DNA of 64,000 nt. Source: Streptomyces sp. NBC_01408. Lineage in GTDB: Bacteria; Actinomycetota; Actinomycetes; Streptomycetales; Streptomycetaceae. Under the pieces are notes generated by a model. The model was given only the letters and a program-made list of their open reading frames with translations, searched no databases and had not been told where the DNA came from. Of this stretch, positions 50,787 through 59,880 are shown one piece after another; position 1 is the first letter of the stretch; every line of letters starts with the position of its first letter. The stretch spans positions 248,001 through 312,000 of the forward strand of contig NZ_JAPEPJ010000001.1 of the NCBI RefSeq assembly GCF_026340255.1. Reading direction: 5' to 3'. The position numbers and the translations under genes were made by a program.

Positions 50787-50983
50787 CCCGCTTCGGGTAC
50801 GTACCGGGGGCAGTCCGGGTTCCGGCAGGAACCCGCCACCCACTCCGGAATGAAGATCCCGAGGGACTTGCGCCGTTTGACCAAGGTGTCGACGGGGCTC
50901 CCGCAGGCCGGGCACGTCCGCTGTGCGTGCCCGGCCCGTGGGGCGACCGTCTCGTGCGCTCGCTGCTCGTGTTCACCGGCCAT
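50783..50983 (-). CDS. Small zinc-ribbon protein, 66 residues
   Basis: ATG at 50983. CPACG and CRNPDC form a CxxC/CxxxxC pair suited to bind zinc; the middle [16 protein letters not shown] is hydrophobic and basic. No function is recognised. It converges on and overlaps the snapalysin gene by 4 nt at the stop codons. Its upstream neighbour on the same strand is the DHFR-like gene, 73 nt away. Confidence 0.6.
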   Translation of the reverse strand: MAGEHEQRAHETVAPRAGHAQRTCPACGSPVDTLVKRRKSLGIFIPEWVAGSCRNPDCPRYVPEAG

Positions 50984-51056
50984 ACCTACACGGTAGGCCG
51001 GTTTCGCGGGTTCGGCGGGCTGTCGGGGCCGACCGGGTGCCGGGGGCCCTGCGGGG

Positions 51057-51641
51057 TCAGCGCTTGACCGCGTACGAGGTGATGACCTGGCCGCCGCCGA
51101 GGACGGTGCAGCCGGTCAGCTCCAGCGGGCGCACCCCGAAGCCCGCGCGGGACATCGGCATGCCGGTCCCCACGACGACCGGATACGTCTTGACGATGTA
51201 CTCGTCGATCTCGTCGGCCAGCTGGCCCGCGAGGTCGGCGCCGCCGCACAGCCAGATGTCGAGCCCGTCCTGCGCCTTGAGCTCGCGGACCTTGGCGACG
51301 AGGTCCCCGGAGATCAGCCGGACCTGCGGGTCGGGCGCGACCGTGAGGGAGCGCGAGACGACGTACTGCTCGCGCATGTGGCCGTAGGGGCTGGTCATGC
51401 CCTGCCTGAGGCCCGGCTCGTAGGTGCCGCGCCCCATGATCACGGTGTCGAAGCGCTTCGGGGCGGCGTCCTCGATGCCGAGCTGCGTCCGGCCCATTCC
51501 GGAGACCGTCTCCGGGTACTCGGCCGTGAGGTGGCCGATGAACTCCGCGTCGAGGTAGGTGTAGATGAAGTCGGCATCGCCGTCCGGGGCTCCGATGAAC
51601 CCGTCGACCGTGGTGGCGATGAAGTACGTGAGCTTGCGCAA
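51057..51641 (-). CDS. Dihydrofolate-reductase-like (RibD C-terminal fold) protein
   Basis: A 194-residue protein of the DHFR/RibD_C family. N-terminus (M)RKLTYFIATTVDGFIGAPD, then FDTVIMGRGTYEPG, DIWLCGGADLAGQL and EYIVKTYPVVVGTGMP. The family binds NADPH; substrates of most members are unknown. A TTG at 51641 is chosen: it follows GAAGAGGA, and relatives begin MRKLTYF. A longer frame to 51740 is less likely. Confidence 0.85.
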   Translation of the reverse strand: MRKLTYFIATTVDGFIGAPDGDADFIYTYLDAEFIGHLTAEYPETVSGMGRTQLGIEDAAPKRFDTVIMGRGTYEPGLRQGMTSPYGHMREQYVVSRSLTVAPDPQVRLISGDLVAKVRELKAQDGLDIWLCGGADLAGQLADEIDEYIVKTYPVVVGTGMPMSRAGFGVRPLELTGCTVLGGGQVITSYAVKR

Positions 51642-51756
51642 GCGGTCCTCTTCCGATCGGTAGTGCCACCGCACCGGGGCACGCCAGTCAAAGTACTGCG
51701 CGTGAAGTACTTTGCCAAGCCCCTTTTTCTCCGGTCCCATGACGCACCCGTGTGGT

Positions 51757-52350
51757 TCACCCCTGCGGCTTGCGCCACATCGGCCACATCAGCGGTCCCT
51801 CCGGAAGCCGCACCGCCGCGCCCGTGAACTCCCAGCCGAGGCGCTCGTACAGCCGCTTGCTCCGCTCACTGCTCGCCTCCAGGTACGCCGGTACGCCGTC
51901 CCGGTCGCAGCGCTCCAGCACCGGCCGCATCAGCTCGGTGCCCAGGCCCTCGCCCTGCCGGCCCGGAGCCACCGCGATCATCAGCAGGTACTCGTGCTCC
52001 TCCGCCGTCGGATGCACCGCGCCCGTGAGCCGGCCGACCAGCTCGCAGCGCTCGTTGTCCGGGTCGGCCACCGCCCGCATCTTCGCCGGGATCTCGTCCT
52101 CGCCCTCCGGTTCGCCCGCCGGGATCCGCAGCCACAGCGCGGCCGCCGAGCCGTCCGCCGCGTAGTCGATCCGGCCCTCCGCGAGGGCGACGTCCACGAA
52201 GACGCCGAGGAACCTGCCGTGCACGGCGGCGCGGTGCTCCGGGTCCGGGAAGACCCAGCTGCTCACCGGGTCGGTGCGGAAGGCCTCGTCGAGCAACCGC
52301 GCCACCGCGTCCCGGTCCGACTGATCCGCCTGACGTATCTCCAGTGCCAC
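51757..52350 (-). CDS. GNAT-family acetyltransferase
   Basis: A 197-residue enzyme. It has IRQADQSDRDAVARLLDEAF (strand 1/helix 1), LLMIAVAPGRQGEGLGTELM (motif A, acetyl-CoA pyrophosphate loop QGEGLG) and YLEASSERSKRLYERLGW (motif B). Acceptor unknown; the architecture resembles small N-acetyltransferases that modify amines or antibiotics. GTG 52350 follows GAAGGG at about 8 nt; a GTG at 52359 would place the Shine-Dalgarno too close. Confidence 0.85.
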   Translation of the reverse strand: MALEIRQADQSDRDAVARLLDEAFRTDPVSSWVFPDPEHRAAVHGRFLGVFVDVALAEGRIDYAADGSAAALWLRIPAGEPEGEDEIPAKMRAVADPDNERCELVGRLTGAVHPTAEEHEYLLMIAVAPGRQGEGLGTELMRPVLERCDRDGVPAYLEASSERSKRLYERLGWEFTGAAVRLPEGPLMWPMWRKPQG

Positions 52351-52480
52351 TGGCCACACCCTTCACTCGCGTGTCAACAACCTTGAGCGATCCTAGAGTT
52401 GGGCCCGGAAACGGCGTAAGGCCCGTTCCGGCACCATGCGGTACCGGAACGGGCCTCAGGCCTTCAGCCGCGCGCTTCCC

Positions 52481-53530
52481 TCACCTCGTGCGGCGCGTCA
52501 CGAACTCGGCCAGGGCCAGCAGTCCGCCCGCCGCCCCGAGGTCCGGTACGGCCCGGGACAGCTGCTGCACCGCCCGGCCCATCCGGTCCGCGGCGTGGGC
52601 CTGCGCCCAGTCCCGCCCGCCCGCCCGGTCCACCGCGTCGGCCGCCTCGGCCACCTCCGCCCCGGTCATGGGGCCCGCGTACAGGGCGGCCAGCTCCTCC
52701 CCGGCCGCCGTACCCGAGGTGAGGGCGGCCACGACCGGGAGGGACTTCTTGCGGGCGAGCAGATCGGCCCCGGCGGGCTTGCCGGTGTGCCCCGGATCCC
52801 CCCAGATGCCGATCAGGTCGTCGATCAGCTGGAAGGCCAGTCCGGCCTCCCGGCCGAAGGCGTCCATCGCGTCGACCTCGTCCGGCCCCGCCCCCGCGTA
52901 CAGCGCGCCCAGTGCGCACGCGCAGCCCAGGAGGGCGCCCGTCTTGGCCGTGGCCATGGTCAGGCACTCGTCGAGCGAGACGTGCGCGCGCTGCTCGAAC
53001 GCGCAGTCCGCCTGCTGGCCCGCGCACAGCTCGACGACGCAGGCCGCGAGCCGGGCCGCGGCCGCCCCCGAGGCCGGATGCGGGTCCTGCGCGAGGACCC
53101 GCAGGGCGAGCGCCATCATGGCGTCGCCGGTGATGATCGCGTCCGGTATCCCGAACACGGTCCAGGCGGTGGCGCGGCCGCGCCGCCGGGCGTCCTTGTC
53201 GATGACGTCGTCGTGCAGCAGCGTGAAGTTGTGCGCCAGCTCCACCGCGACGGCTGCCCGTACGGCCTCCTCGGCGCCGCCCGCCGGCCCCCGCAGGGCC
53301 TGGGCGGCCGCGAGCACCAGGGCGGGCCGGACGGCCTTCCCGGCGTGGCCCGCGGCGGGGGAACCGTCCGCGTGTTCCCAGCCGAAGTGGTACATCGCCA
53401 CGCGTCGCATCGCCCCGGGCAGGCTCTCGACGGTCCGGCGCAGTTCCGGGGTAACCGTTTCTCTGGTTCGTTCCAGCAGGGCAGCCGCCTCCTGGCCCTC
53501 GCCGGTCGTGATCGCCTCGGTGGTCGCCAT
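52481..53530 (-). CDS. Polyprenyl synthetase, probable encapsulin cargo
   Basis: A 349-residue class I isoprenyl diphosphate synthase. First Asp-rich motif LLHDDVID, second LAFQLIDDLIGIWGD, with KAVRPALVLAAAQAL and GDAMMALALRVLAQ. In Streptomyces such synthases are encoded beside family 2B encapsulin shells and are thought to be packaged via a disordered N-terminus; residues 1-25 (MATTEAITTGEGQ...) are short but fit. ATG 53530 lies 47 nt after the shell gene stop. Chain length of the product is unknown. Confidence 0.85.
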   Translation of the reverse strand: MATTEAITTGEGQEAAALLERTRETVTPELRRTVESLPGAMRRVAMYHFGWEHADGSPAAGHAGKAVRPALVLAAAQALRGPAGGAEEAVRAAVAVELAHNFTLLHDDVIDKDARRRGRATAWTVFGIPDAIITGDAMMALALRVLAQDPHPASGAAAARLAACVVELCAGQQADCAFEQRAHVSLDECLTMATAKTGALLGCACALGALYAGAGPDEVDAMDAFGREAGLAFQLIDDLIGIWGDPGHTGKPAGADLLARKKSLPVVAALTSGTAAGEELAALYAGPMTGAEVAEAADAVDRAGGRDWAQAHAADRMGRAVQQLSRAVPDLGAAGGLLALAEFVTRRTR

Positions 53531-53577
53531 GGCGTGTCCGTGTCCCTCGTGGTCCCGGTATCCCCCGGCCTGCCGCC

Positions 53578-54984
53578 TCAGCGCCAGCGGCCGATCTGGA
53601 CGTTCTCCAGGACGCCGAGGGCGTCCGGCACCAGCACCGCGGTGGAGAAGTAGGCGGTGACCAGGTAGGAGATGATCGCCTGCTCGCTGATCCCCATGAA
53701 GCGGACCGACGTGCTCGGTTCGATCTCGTCCGGGATGCCGGGCTGGTGCAGGCCGATCACGCCCTGTTCCTCCTCGCCGGTGCGCATGCACAGGATGGAG
53801 GTGGTGCGGGCGTCGCTGATCGGGATCTTATTGCTCGGGAAGATCGGCACTCCGCGCCAGGCGGGCACCCGGTTGCCGCCGATGTCCACCGACTCCGGGT
53901 ACAGCCCGCGCCGGTTGCACTCGCGGCCGAAGGCGGCGATGGCCTTGGGGTGCGCGAGGAAGAACTTGGAGCCGCGCCGCATGCTGAGCAGCTGGTCCAT
54001 GTCGTCGGGGCTGGGCGCGCCGTCGTGGGACTGGATGCGCTGGTCGTAATCGGCGTTGTGGAGCAGTCCGAAGTCGCGGTTGTTGAGCATCTCGTGCTCC
54101 TGGCGCTCGCGCAGCGCCTCGACCGTGAGCCGCAACTGCTGCTCGGTCTGGTTCATCGGCTGGTTGTACAGGTCGGCGACGCGCGTGTGCACCCGCAGGA
54201 CCGTTTGTGCAATGGAGAGTTCGTACTCGCGCGGGCGCGCCTCGTAGTCCACGAAGGTGCCCGGGAGCACGGCCTCGCCCTCGTGGCCGGCGGAGAGCTC
54301 GATCGCGGCCTCGCCGTACTTGTTGGTGCGCTGGGCGGGCAGCGTCCGGACGCGCTCCACGTGCTCGCGCAGCGATTCGACGCGGTCGGCGAGCAGCTGG
54401 AAGTCCAGGCGCGTCAGGACGAGCGCGGTGCCGGAGGTGGCGGCGCGGGCGGTGTACTCCCAGATGGCCTCTTCGTCGACGAGGGAGTCCTCGCCGAAGT
54501 AGGCGCCGTCCGCGACGGTCCTCAGGACGGCGTCCTCGCCGTAGGCGCCGGGGCCGACCTGGTCGATGCGGCCGTGGGCGAGCAGGAACACCTGGTCGGA
54601 GGCGCTGCCGAAGGAGGTCAGCTCCTGGCCCGCCCCGAAGTCGACCTGCCGGCACCGCTGGGCGAGTTCGCCGAGCACGTCGAGGTCCTCGTACCCGCGC
54701 AGCAGCGGGAGCTCGCCCAGCTCGGCCGGGATCACCTGGACCTGGGTGCCGGTCTTGATGAACTCCACGCGCCCGTCTCCGACGGAGTAGCTCAGCCGGC
54801 GGTTGACACGGTAGGTGCCACCCTGGACCGAGACCCACGGGAGCATCTTCAGGAGCCACCGCGAGGTGATTTCCTGCATCTGCGGCGCGGACTTGGTCGT
54901 GGTTGCCAAGTTCCGTGCCGCCGACGTACCGAGACTGCGTTGCGGTGTCTGGACCTCGGATTCGGAACCTGCCTGGACCGACAT
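53578..54984 (-). CDS. eshA: Family 2B encapsulin shell protein (EshA type)
   Basis: A 468-residue shell protein with an HK97-like fold and an inserted cyclic-nucleotide-binding-like domain (about 95-220; [36 protein letters not shown]). N-terminal arm 1-40, then [20 protein letters not shown]. The C-terminal shell part contains [33 protein letters not shown] and [20 protein letters not shown]. EshA of S. griseus and S. coelicolor affects development and antibiotic production; family 2B encapsulins form icosahedral shells. The gene heads a two-gene operon with its presumed cargo, a polyprenyl synthetase. ATG 54984 follows AAAGGG. Confidence 0.93.
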   Translation of the reverse strand: MSVQAGSESEVQTPQRSLGTSAARNLATTTKSAPQMQEITSRWLLKMLPWVSVQGGTYRVNRRLSYSVGDGRVEFIKTGTQVQVIPAELGELPLLRGYEDLDVLGELAQRCRQVDFGAGQELTSFGSASDQVFLLAHGRIDQVGPGAYGEDAVLRTVADGAYFGEDSLVDEEAIWEYTARAATSGTALVLTRLDFQLLADRVESLREHVERVRTLPAQRTNKYGEAAIELSAGHEGEAVLPGTFVDYEARPREYELSIAQTVLRVHTRVADLYNQPMNQTEQQLRLTVEALRERQEHEMLNNRDFGLLHNADYDQRIQSHDGAPSPDDMDQLLSMRRGSKFFLAHPKAIAAFGRECNRRGLYPESVDIGGNRVPAWRGVPIFPSNKIPISDARTTSILCMRTGEEEQGVIGLHQPGIPDEIEPSTSVRFMGISEQAIISYLVTAYFSTAVLVPDALGVLENVQIGRWR

Positions 54985-55205
54985 GTATTTCCCTTTCGAT
55001 CACTCCATGGATCTGCGAGATGCACCCTTCCAGTACGCAACGTGGTGGGACCATTACACAAAAGGGTGGGACTACTCCCTCCGGGGGTGGGGCACCCTTT
55101 CGGGTTCCCTCCCACATCACGCGCCCCTGGAACCCCACCGCTTTCGGCCACGCCGCCTCCCGCTCCCCCTGTGACCTGACATGCAGCCCGGTCTGTCCGG
55201 CTTTT

Positions 55206-55228
55206 AATTTGCACGGGAGATGCCAGTT
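55206..55228 (+). promoter_or_regulatory. NsrR box upstream of nsrR
   Basis: AATTTGCACGG-G-AGATGCCAGTT: the two 11-nt half-sites with a 1-nt centre resemble NsrR sites of S. coelicolor. It ends 15 nt before the nsrR ATG, so NsrR should repress its own gene. Confidence 0.7.
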
Positions 55229-55243
55229 TCCTACGCTGGCCCC

Positions 55244-55702
55244 ATGCGGCTCACCCGATTCACCGACCTGGCACTGCGCGTCCTGATGCGCCTGGCCGTC
55301 ACGGACGCCGGCGAGACGTCGCTCCCGACGACCCGCGACGTCGCGGCGGGCATGGCGGTCCCGTACACCCACACGGCCAAGGCGGTCGCCCGGCTGCAGC
55401 ACCTCGGCCTGGTCGAGGCGCGGCGCGGCCGCGGCGGCGGGCTCGCGCTGACGGCCGCGGGGCGGGCCGCCTCGGTGGGCGGTTTGGTCCGCGAACTGGA
55501 GGGAGCCGGCGATGTCGTGGAGTGCGAGGGCAGCACCCCGTGCCCGCTGCGCGGCGCCTGCGTCCTGCGCGGCGCGCTGCGCAGGGCCCAGGAGGCCTTC
55601 TTCGCCTCACTGGACCCGCTGACGGTGAACGACCTGGTGGCGACCCCCACCGGGCCGCTGCTGGTGAGCCTTTCGGGCAGCGTTCCAGGAGCCGCCGAAT
55701 GA
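55244..55702 (+). CDS. nsrR: NsrR, nitric-oxide-sensing Rrf2-family repressor
   Basis: A 152-residue winged-helix regulator. N-terminus MRLTRFTDLALRVLMRLAV, HTH TTRDVAAGMAVPYTHTAKAV, wing EARRGRGGG. Three cysteines in CEGSTPCPLRGAC (CX5CX5C, about residues 88-100) ligate the NO-sensitive Fe-S cluster. It represses hmp until nitric oxide destroys the cluster. The start ATG 55244 is preferred over upstream frames because it begins the Rrf2 consensus. It lies 167 nt upstream of hmp; both have NsrR boxes. Confidence 0.93.
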   Translation: MRLTRFTDLALRVLMRLAVTDAGETSLPTTRDVAAGMAVPYTHTAKAVARLQHLGLVEARRGRGGGLALTAAGRAASVGGLVRELEGAGDVVECEGSTPCPLRGACVLRGALRRAQEAFFASLDPLTVNDLVATPTGPLLVSLSGSVPGAAE

Positions 55703-55820
55703 CCCCTGCCATCCGGGTCGGATGGCCGGTTTCCGCCCGCGTTCCACCCCCCTGAGCCGGAACCCGAGGGGACCTTCGCACAAACGTCCGCTCTATCGGC
55801 GGACCCCCCTTTTCGGCTCA

Positions 55821-55843
55821 AATATGCATCTCACATACCACTT
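55821..55843 (+). promoter_or_regulatory. NsrR box upstream of hmp
   Basis: AATATGCATCT-C-ACATACCACTT, 26 nt before the hmp ATG. It matches the box at 55206-55228 in length and end bases (AAT.TGCA and CCA.TT). Confidence 0.7.
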
Positions 55844-55869
55844 CTGAACACCCACACAAGGAGTCCTGC

Positions 55870-57066
55870 ATGCTTTCCGAGACGTCGACGGCGACCGTAC
55901 GCGCCACCTTGCCCGCCGTCGGAGCCGCGATCGGCGAGATCACCGAGCTCTTTTACCACAAGCTGTTCGCCGCCCACCCCGAGCTGATCCGCGACCTGTT
56001 CAACCGAGGCAACCAGAACGCGGGCCTCCAGAAGCAGGCCCTCGCCGGCTCCATCGCGGCCTTCGCCACGCACCTCGTGGCCCACCCGGACCAGCGCCCC
56101 GACGTGATGCTGAACCGCATCGCCCACAAGCACGCCTCGCTCGGCGTCACGCGCGAGCAGTACACGGTCGTCCACGAGCACCTCTTCGCGGCCATCGTGG
56201 AGATCCTCGGCGAGGCCGTCACCCCCGAGGTCGCCGCGGCCTGGGACGAGGTCTACTGGCTGATGGCGAACGCCCTCACCGCCATCGAGGAGCGCCTCTA
56301 CGCCGAGCGGCAGGTCATCGCGGGCGACGTCTGGCGCGAGTGGACGGTCGCCGCCCGCACCGAGGAGACGGCGGACTGCACCACCTTCCACCTCGCCCCG
56401 GCGGACGGCTCCCCGGCCCCCGCGCACCTGCCCGGCCAGTACGTCTCCGTCCAGGTCGAACTGGCCGACGGCGCCCGGCAGATACGCCAGTACAGCCTCT
56501 CCAGCGCCCCCGGCTCCCCGGTCCGCGCGATCACCGTCAAGCGGGTGCACGGCCCGGCGGCGGGCGGCCCCGACGGCGAGGTCTCCCACCACCTCCACAC
56601 CCACGTCCGCACCGGCGACACCCTGCGCGTCTCCGTCCCGTACGGCGACCTGGTCCTCCGGGACTCCACCGCCCCGGTCCTGCTCGCCTCGGCCGGCATC
56701 GGCTGCACCCCCATGCTCTCGATGCTGGAGCACCTCGCCGACAGCGGGCACGCCGCCCCGGTGACCGTCCTGCACGCCGACCGCTCCCCCGCGGACCACC
56801 CCCTGCGCGGCGACCACCGCGCCCTCACCCACAAGCTGGCCGACGCCTCGGCCCGCTTCTGGTACGAGGAGGCGGCGGAGCCGGGCGACGGCGAGGGCCG
56901 GCTCGACCTCGCGGCCGTCCCGGTCCCGGCCGGCACCCAGGCCTATCTCTGCGGCCCGCTCCCCTTCATGCGCTCCGTCCGCGAACAGCTGCTCGCCAAG
57001 GGCGTGCCCGCCGCGGACATCCACTACGAGGTCTTCGGCCCCGACCTGTGGCTGGCCTCGGCCTGA
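55870..57066 (+). CDS. hmp: Flavohemoglobin (nitric oxide dioxygenase)
   Basis: A 398-residue cytoplasmic NO detoxification enzyme (NO to nitrate, using O2 and NADH). Globin domain 1-140 with the heme-contact region LNRIAHKHASLG (proximal His in 85-92). FAD domain about 150-255 with LPGQYVSVQV and RQYSLSSAPG. NAD domain from 260 with ASAGIGCTPMLSML and YLCGPLPFMRSVREQL. Full length with normal order. ATG 55870 follows AAGGAG. Expression should be controlled by NsrR through the box 26 nt upstream. Confidence 0.96.
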   Translation: MLSETSTATVRATLPAVGAAIGEITELFYHKLFAAHPELIRDLFNRGNQNAGLQKQALAGSIAAFATHLVAHPDQRPDVMLNRIAHKHASLGVTREQYTVVHEHLFAAIVEILGEAVTPEVAAAWDEVYWLMANALTAIEERLYAERQVIAGDVWREWTVAARTEETADCTTFHLAPADGSPAPAHLPGQYVSVQVELADGARQIRQYSLSSAPGSPVRAITVKRVHGPAAGGPDGEVSHHLHTHVRTGDTLRVSVPYGDLVLRDSTAPVLLASAGIGCTPMLSMLEHLADSGHAAPVTVLHADRSPADHPLRGDHRALTHKLADASARFWYEEAAEPGDGEGRLDLAAVPVPAGTQAYLCGPLPFMRSVREQLLAKGVPAADIHYEVFGPDLWLASA

Positions 57067-57209
57067 GCCGCGCGTGCGGGGCGGATGTCCGGATCGGCTC
57101 GCTCGGCGTACGAATGCACTAGCGACGGAAGGGCCACCTCCATTACACCGGAGGGTAATGAGACGCACACACAGGGTGTCCGTCACACACCGCAACGAAG
57201 GAGGCGGCC

Positions 57210-57800
57210 ATGGCCGCACCCATGTCCGCGGACCGGTTCATCAAGGCATTGCGGGACGAGGGCCTGACCGTCGTCGAGGTCGGCGCGTGGCGCACCCACA
57301 ACCGCAACCACAAGGGCCCCTGGGGCCCGGTGCACGGGGTGATGATCCACCACACCGTCAGCAACGGCACCTCGTTCACGGTCGGGCTCTGCCGCAAGGG
57401 TGACTCGGCCCTGCCGGGCCCGCTGTGCCACGGCGTGATCACCAAGGACGGCCGGGTCCACCTGGTCGGCTACGGCCGCGCCAACCACGCGGGCTCCGGC
57501 GACGCCGACGTCCTGCGGGCGGTGATCGCCGAGAAGCGGCTCCCGCCGGACGACCGCGCGGACGCCGACGGCAACCGCCACTTCTACGGCTTCGAGTGCG
57601 AGAACCTCGGCGACGGCGAGGACCCGTGGCCGGCGGTCCAGCTCGACGCGATGGCCCGCGCGGCGGCGGCCGTCTGCCGGGTCCACGGCTGGACGGCCCG
57701 CTCGGTCATCGGCCACCTCGAATGGCAGCCGGGCAAGATCGACCCGAAGGGCTTCACGATGGACTCGATGCGCGCCCGCGTCACCGAGCGCCTGAAGTAG
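57210..57800 (+). CDS. N-acetylmuramoyl-L-alanine amidase (Ami_2/PGRP fold)
   Basis: A 196-residue zinc amidase domain: VMIHHTVSNG (first zinc His), CHGVITKDGRVHLVGYGRAN, FYGFECENLG and IGHLEWQPGKIDP (second zinc His and catalytic region). It cuts the bond between MurNAc and the stem peptide in peptidoglycan. No signal peptide is seen, so it is phage-lysin-like or exported by another route. ATG 57210 follows AAGGAGG. It seems to be a single-gene unit. Confidence 0.88.
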   Translation: MAAPMSADRFIKALRDEGLTVVEVGAWRTHNRNHKGPWGPVHGVMIHHTVSNGTSFTVGLCRKGDSALPGPLCHGVITKDGRVHLVGYGRANHAGSGDADVLRAVIAEKRLPPDDRADADGNRHFYGFECENLGDGEDPWPAVQLDAMARAAAAVCRVHGWTARSVIGHLEWQPGKIDPKGFTMDSMRARVTERLK

Positions 57801-57863
57801 CCCACTGCGCCGCGGGGGCCCACCAGGGCCCCCGCGTCCCGGGCAACGGATGCCTGCGCACGG

Positions 57864-57945
57864 TCACCCGAGGTACGGCGCGGGTCGGCGCAGCGCTTCG
57901 AGTCCGGCCGGTGCCACGAACCGCAGTTCCTTGCTCTCACGCTCC
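57864..57945 (-). pseudogene. C-terminal remnant of a NUDIX hydrolase gene
   Basis: The minus-strand frame ending TGA at 57866-57864 reads KELRFVAPAGLEALRR then PAPYLG, nearly the same as the end of the intact NUDIX protein at 59881 (TELRFVAPADLDAL, ..., HRPAPYLG). The rest of the gene, with its catalytic box, is missing; the upstream regulator gene now stops inside this remnant (57937). I infer a deletion of roughly 400 nt that joined the regulator to the NUDIX tail. Confidence 0.75.
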
Positions 57946-58695
57946 GGCGACAGGAGTCGCCCGTTCCCACAGCTCCTCGGCGTGCTCCGCGAAGCGGTCG
58001 AACATCCCGCGGTCGCCCTGCCTGCGCAGGTGCAGCATCGGGGAGTCGTGCCCGATGACGCGGGCCAGATGCGGCGTCACCAGCGCCTCACGGTCGAACC
58101 GGAAGACGCTGAGCCCGACGTGGTTCACAGCGTCGGAGGGTGCGCTGAACCGCGCCTCCAGGTTGTCGAGCGGGCCGAGCCGGGCCAGGTGCTCCAGGGT
58201 GATCCTGATCCGCGTGGAGACGGTGAGTGCGGCCGCCTCGATCACCTCGCGCTGCCGCGTGACCTCCCCCTCCGGATCCCCCATGAGGAACCGCACCCGG
58301 CAGCCGCTCGCGGCCTTCCGACGGACGATGCCCGCGAAATCGGGGACCTGGGTCCAGAAGAAGTAGCTCGTGTACCCCGCGAGGAACATGTCCGTAGTGC
58401 TGTCCTCGGCCAGCCTGGACCACACGGTGGACGGGCAGGCGGACCGGTACGGGTACGCGTGTACCAGCTCGCGGTCACTGCCGACCTTGACTCGGGTGGT
58501 GACTGCCTCCGGCCAGATCATGTGTTCGTCCACTCCCAACACCCGGCACGTGTCGTGCCGGTTTCGCGCGTGCGGCGTGAGCGCCTCGTCCGCGATCCAG
58601 CGTTCCACGCTCTTCACCGTCACGCCCACCCGGGCTGCCAACTGCCGGGGATTCACGTGGGCTTGGTCCGTAGCAATACGCAGGGCCGTGTTCAA
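57937..58695 (-). CDS. HTH regulator with PLD-like domain, NUDIX partner lost
   Basis: A 252-residue protein. HTH: VNPRQLAARVGVTVKSVERW (about residues 13-32). The C-terminal domain has DMFLAGYTSYFFWTQVPDF, SGCRVRFLMGDPEGE and LSVFRFDREALVTPHL, and the tail GMFDRFAEHAEELWE, matching the regulator at 60.4 kb. The TTG at 58695 is chosen by alignment with that relative (MQNERLRAV...), although the GGGGGAGG lies only 2 nt before it; no better start is seen. Its last residues (TPVAGA) come from the fused NUDIX remnant. Confidence 0.7.
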   Translation of the reverse strand: MNTALRIATDQAHVNPRQLAARVGVTVKSVERWIADEALTPHARNRHDTCRVLGVDEHMIWPEAVTTRVKVGSDRELVHAYPYRSACPSTVWSRLAEDSTTDMFLAGYTSYFFWTQVPDFAGIVRRKAASGCRVRFLMGDPEGEVTRQREVIEAAALTVSTRIRITLEHLARLGPLDNLEARFSAPSDAVNHVGLSVFRFDREALVTPHLARVIGHDSPMLHLRRQGDRGMFDRFAEHAEELWERATPVAGA

Positions 58696-58806
58696 GGCCT
58701 CCCCCGGGGACGTTTGGGCTTTCTCGCAGCGTACTGACGGACTTCTCAGCCGTCCCGGCAATGGAGCGGATACGTCCCGAAGGGTGGCCGACCATCGCAC
58801 CAAGCG

Positions 58807-58854
<48 letters not shown>

Positions 58855-58956
58855 AGGGTAGAGATGTTGTTGTTGCTATGCCTGGCTCAGAACTAATCGT
58901 CATTCCGTCACTTCGCACTGGGCCCACCTGCGGCCCCGCGTAGGCCCACGGCGACA

Positions 58957-59619
58957 ATGGCGGGCATGGCAGCCACCTCCCCCGCCTCCCGACTGATCGC
59001 CGCTGCTGCCCGAAGGCGGCTGCGCCCCCTTGGTCTCCACCAACAGGGACGATCCCGAATCTGGATCGACGACCACGGCTGGTGGCTAGGCATCGTGGAG
59101 TTCCCGTCGCCGCGCTGGAGCCAGGGCAGTGGGCTGACGGTCGGGGCCATGTGGCTCTGGCAGGACTTCGACCACCTGGCGTTCGACTTCGCGGAGCAGG
59201 TACGGCCTACGGACCACTTCCGCAACGAGGAACAGTTCACCGCCGTGGCACACACGCTCGCCTGCGAAGCCGAGCGACAGGTCGAAGGGCTCAGGACTCG
59301 GTTCGCCGATCTCGACCGGGTAGCCGAGTGCCTGCTACGACGCGCCGACCGAACCGGTTATCTCTGGGAGAGCTTCAACGCCGGTGTGGCTGCTGCCCTG
59401 ACTGGACAGACAGAAGCGGCCAGTCAGCGGTTTCGCGCCGTACTGACCGAGGACCCAATGGCCGAGTGGGTGCGGGACGCACAGCGCGTGGCACGTCATC
59501 TGTCCGGCATCGCTGCTGACACGGCAGCCGTCCGAGAGTGGGCACGGATCGCTGTCGCTTCATGCCGGACGAAGCTGACTCTCGCAGAACCTGCAACAGC
59601 CGCGAGTACCCCGATCTAG
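58957..59619 (+). CDS. Uncharacterised 220-residue protein, DUF4304-like
   Basis: The N-terminal half has LIAAAARRRLRPLGLHQQGR then SRIWIDDHGWWLGIVEFPS, the sequence flow of DUF4304 proteins, and SGLTVGAMWLWQDFDHLAFD. The C-terminal half (about 130-210) is helical, with AALTGQTEAASQRFRAVL, like a TPR unit. ATG 58957 or 58966; no clear Shine-Dalgarno. No function known. It lies between two HTH/PLD-like regulators in accessory DNA, with lower GC than its neighbours. Confidence 0.6.
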   Translation: MAGMAATSPASRLIAAAARRRLRPLGLHQQGRSRIWIDDHGWWLGIVEFPSPRWSQGSGLTVGAMWLWQDFDHLAFDFAEQVRPTDHFRNEEQFTAVAHTLACEAERQVEGLRTRFADLDRVAECLLRRADRTGYLWESFNAGVAAALTGQTEAASQRFRAVLTEDPMAEWVRDAQRVARHLSGIAADTAAVREWARIAVASCRTKLTLAEPATAASTPI

Positions 59620-59670
59620 CACCGCCGGCCAGGCCGGTTCAGCAGACGGTCCACTCACCTATCGCCTGTG

Positions 59671-59862
59671 TCATCCGGAGAAGATCACTGCAACCGGCAG
59701 ATGACAGCGACCTGTCTGGCTCGCATGCTCCCTCTTGCACCGAATCAGGTCATCAAGCCGGATACGGCGGTCAAGTACGGCCATGAAGTCCGGGCCGTCC
59801 ATGGCGACGTGCACCACGCCATCCGAGAACGGGCCCCGCAAGGGCCCCTGAACCCCTGGCAA
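59671..59862 (-). pseudogene. Possible gene fragment
   Basis: The minus-strand frame gives GVVHVAMDGPDFMAVLDRRI, then RLDDLIRCKREHASQTGRCH and a stop. It is protein-like in composition (balanced Asp/Arg/His, hydrophobic periodicity), but it has no convincing start and begins within a GC-rich hairpin (GGGCCC-N-GGGCCC, about 59829-59848). It resembles the tail of a larger protein I cannot name. Confidence 0.3.
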
Positions 59863-59880
59863 GTGGCTGTCAGTGCATGG

